7,812 nucleotides of DNA. Source: Candidatus Gastranaerophilales bacterium. Its GTDB lineage: Bacteria; Cyanobacteriota; Vampirovibrionia; Gastranaerophilales; Gastranaerophilaceae. The notes beneath the pieces are model-generated. The model was not told the origin of the DNA. It ran no database searches and worked only from the letters and a program-made list of their open reading frames with translations. Numbering within the stretch: position 1 is the stretch's first letter; each line of letters begins with the position of its first letter. Positions 6,410 to 7,812 of the stretch are shown here, one piece after another. Location: NCBI GenBank assembly GCA_900772035.1, contig CAAGQE010000374.1:1-7812 (forward strand), read 5' to 3'. The position numbers and the translations under genes are program-made.

Positions 6410-7375
6410 TTACCTCATCAAATACAGGAACAAAGCAACTGCCGCAGCGGATAACACAATACTTACAAATGTGAATACCGCAACAATCTTTGTTTCTTTC
6501 CAACCGCTCAACTCAAAATGGTGATGAATAGGAGTCATTTTAAACACACGTTTTCCCGTGAGTTTAAAACTCGTAACCTGTATCATTACGGAAAGAGTTT
6601 CGCACATATAAATAAATCCAATCGGAATGAGCCATAATTCAAACTTACCCATTACCGCAATTGCGCCAAGCACGCCACCTAATGCCAACGAACCCGTATC
6701 ACCCATAAACACCTTTGCAGGGTATTTATTAAAGTACAAAAAGCCTGCAACTGCGCCGCAAATAGCCGCAGCAATTATCGCAATGTCAACATTTCCGCTA
6801 AACAATGCCAAAATTACGCACGCAATCATTGAAACGATAACGTTGGAAGCAGCAAGTCCGTCCAAGCCGTCCGTTAAGTTCACCGCATTTGAAACACCAA
6901 CCATTAAAAATACGGCAAACACAGGGTAAAACCAACCCAAATCAAACATCCAGTCGCCAACCGCGAGGTAAGTTTCCTTTGTCACCGTCATATACAATGC
7001 GGGCAAAAGTGCTATCGCTATTTGCAAAAAGAGTTTTCTTTTCGGAGTAAGCCCCTCGTTGTGATGTCCTTTAATCTTAATGATATCGTCCATCAAGCCT
7101 GCAAACATATAGAAAACAAACGTCATCAAAAGCAAGCAGGCAAGCGTTGTGAGTTTTTGCGCCATAACCAATGCGATTATCGCTGCAATCAACGCTGAGC
7201 CGACGATGAAAACACCGCCAGTTGTGGGTGTTCCGCTTTTCTTAGCGTGAGATTCGGGCGCACAGTCACGAATTTCCTGACCGTACATCCTTTTCTTCAA
7301 AAAATCAATATAAACAACACCCGAAAGCAATGCCAAAATTACCGCAACGAGTGCCGATACTATTACTAACGACAT
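6410..7375 (-). CDS. mraY: Phospho-N-acetylmuramoyl-pentapeptide transferase (lipid I synthase)
   Basis: 321 residues, a polytopic membrane enzyme with about ten transmembrane helices. It transfers phospho-MurNAc-pentapeptide from UDP to undecaprenyl phosphate, giving lipid I. Family signatures are intact: GTPTTGG (48-54, most often GTPTMGG), DDIIKIKGHHNEGLTPKRK (96-114) with the paired catalytic-region aspartates D96/D97, NAVNLTDGLDGL (163-174) with its Mg-binding Asp, FMGDTGSL (223-230), and the histidine motif MTPIHHHFE (280-288), which separates MraY from WecA-type transferases. The ATG lies 10 bp inside the end of murF, and GAGGAG (7387-7392) sits 11 nt upstream within the murF coding sequence, so translation is probably coupled. 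Confidence 0.97.
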   Translation of the reverse strand: MSLVIVSALVAVILALLSGVVYIDFLKKRMYGQEIRDCAPESHAKKSGTPTTGGVFIVGSALIAAIIALVMAQKLTTLACLLLMTFVFYMFAGLMDDIIKIKGHHNEGLTPKRKLFLQIAIALLPALYMTVTKETYLAVGDWMFDLGWFYPVFAVFLMVGVSNAVNLTDGLDGLAASNVIVSMIACVILALFSGNVDIAIIAAAICGAVAGFLYFNKYPAKVFMGDTGSLALGGVLGAIAVMGKFELWLIPIGFIYMCETLSVMIQVTSFKLTGKRVFKMTPIHHHFELSGWKETKIVAVFTFVSIVLSAAAVALFLYLMR

Positions 7376-7812
7376 AATTTATTTAACTCCTCAATTATTT
7401 CTTCAAATTTCATACTTCTCGACGCTTTTAACAATATATACGCGCCGTCTTTATACTTTCTCGCAAGGTACTGTGCAAGGGTTTTCTTGTCCGTAAAATG
7501 CACACAACCGCCTTTATTCGGGCTGATGTTCTTTGACAATTCGCCGCATGTCAACAATGCCTCAAAATCAAAATCGTTCAAAAATTCGCCCGTTTCAACG
7601 TGATACTTAACCGCATCGTCTCCGAGTTCGCCCATATCGCCCAAAACGAGTATCTTTTTACCGTCATAAAGGCTTAAAAACGTTTTAATAGCAGCCTTTA
7701 CGGAATCGGGGTTTGAATTGTAGCAATCGTTTATGATGTTAAAATTGCCGACCTTTTGCATTTCCCAACGCTTATCAATAGATTTGAAATTCTTCAAACC
7801 CTCAGCGATTTC
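7366..7812 (-). CDS. murF: UDP-MurNAc-tripeptide--D-Ala-D-Ala ligase, C-terminal part
   Basis: The reading frame is open to the window edge, so this is the last 148 residues of a gene starting outside; a TTG at 7797 is only an internal codon. The visible part covers the end of the central domain and the whole C-terminal domain of a Mur ligase. It shows NDCYNSNPDSVKAA (compare D.YNANP.S..AA in MurF), then ILVLGDMGELGDDAVKYH, and near the end LLKASRSMKFEEII, the MurF version of the K-G-S-R-S motif with Ala in place of Gly. MurF adds D-Ala-D-Ala to UDP-MurNAc-tripeptide in the cytoplasm, supplying the substrate of MraY, the next gene. The stop TAG lies inside mraY (10-bp overlap). The ATPase P-loop is not visible here. 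Confidence 0.93.
   Translation of the reverse strand, partial: EIAEGLKNFKSIDKRWEMQKVGNFNIINDCYNSNPDSVKAAIKTFLSLYDGKKILVLGDMGELGDDAVKYHVETGEFLNDFDFEALLTCGELSKNISPNKGGCVHFTDKKTLAQYLARKYKDGAYILLKASRSMKFEEIIEELNKLCR

Larger units (their letters stand above)
1566..7812 (-). other. murF-mraY-murD-ftsW-murG-folC operon
   Basis: Six genes run on the minus strand with these junctions: murF/mraY overlap 10 bp, mraY-murD gap 4 nt, murD/ftsW overlap 20 bp, ftsW/murG overlap 8 bp, murG/folC overlap 4 bp. No terminator or promoter-sized gap lies between them. The order murF-mraY-murD-ftsW-murG is the standard dcw cluster order; folC at the end is not. The promoter lies outside the window. Confidence 0.85.

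Noticed and set aside
7366..7797. A complete short gene starting at TTG 7797
   Set aside because: The frame continues open to position 7812 and the protein matches only the C-terminal third of MurF, so it is the 3' end of a larger gene.
1..7812. CRISPR arrays, tRNA or rRNA genes, insertion sequences, riboswitches
   Set aside because: No regularly spaced repeats, tRNA-like cloverleaf, transposase motif or long structured leader was seen; gaps between genes are all under 180 nt.

Overview
The window looks like ordinary chromosome from a bacterium with moderately low GC and an outer membrane. Two points suggest the Cyanobacteria/Melainabacteria (Vampirovibrionia) side: the response regulator has a 'YCLK' receiver motif and a 'DRVQAAVKAI' C-terminus of the kind I associate with cyanobacterial NarL-type regulators, and the first gene encodes a Spy/CpxP-like periplasmic protein. 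This placement is inference and was not tested by any search.

Layout. Positions 4-621 (+) hold a secreted, Spy/CpxP-like LTxxQ protein with a Cys cluster and two 18-residue repeats. Positions 622-800 are a convergent intergenic region with two tandem 21-bp dyads (628-671), a terminator-like hairpin for the + strand gene (694-733) and a perfect 11-bp stem that probably ends the minus-strand transcript (741-769). Everything from 801 to the right edge is on the minus strand. In transcription order it is murF (C-terminal part only, 5' end off the window), mraY, murD, ftsW, murG, folC, then after an 87-nt gap a NarL/FixJ-type response regulator.

murF to murG is a compact segment of the division and cell wall (dcw) cluster. 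Neighbouring genes overlap by 4-20 bp or lie 4 nt apart, so co-transcription and translational coupling are very likely. MurD adds D-Glu and MurF adds the terminal D-Ala-D-Ala in the cytoplasm. MraY loads the finished phospho-MurNAc-pentapeptide onto undecaprenyl phosphate, MurG adds GlcNAc to give lipid II, and FtsW polymerises lipid II at the septum. The usual continuation (murC, murB or ddl, ftsQ) is absent. Instead folC, a folate enzyme of the same Mur-ligase superfamily, follows murG with a 4-bp ATGA overlap. No terminator is visible between folC and the response regulator, so the regulator could be expressed by read-through as well as from its own promoter.

I see no mobile element, CRISPR array, tRNA, rRNA or clearly new system. 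The points most worth a second look are the tandem dyads at 628-671, the Cys cluster and repeats of the Spy-like protein, and the murG-folC-regulator arrangement.
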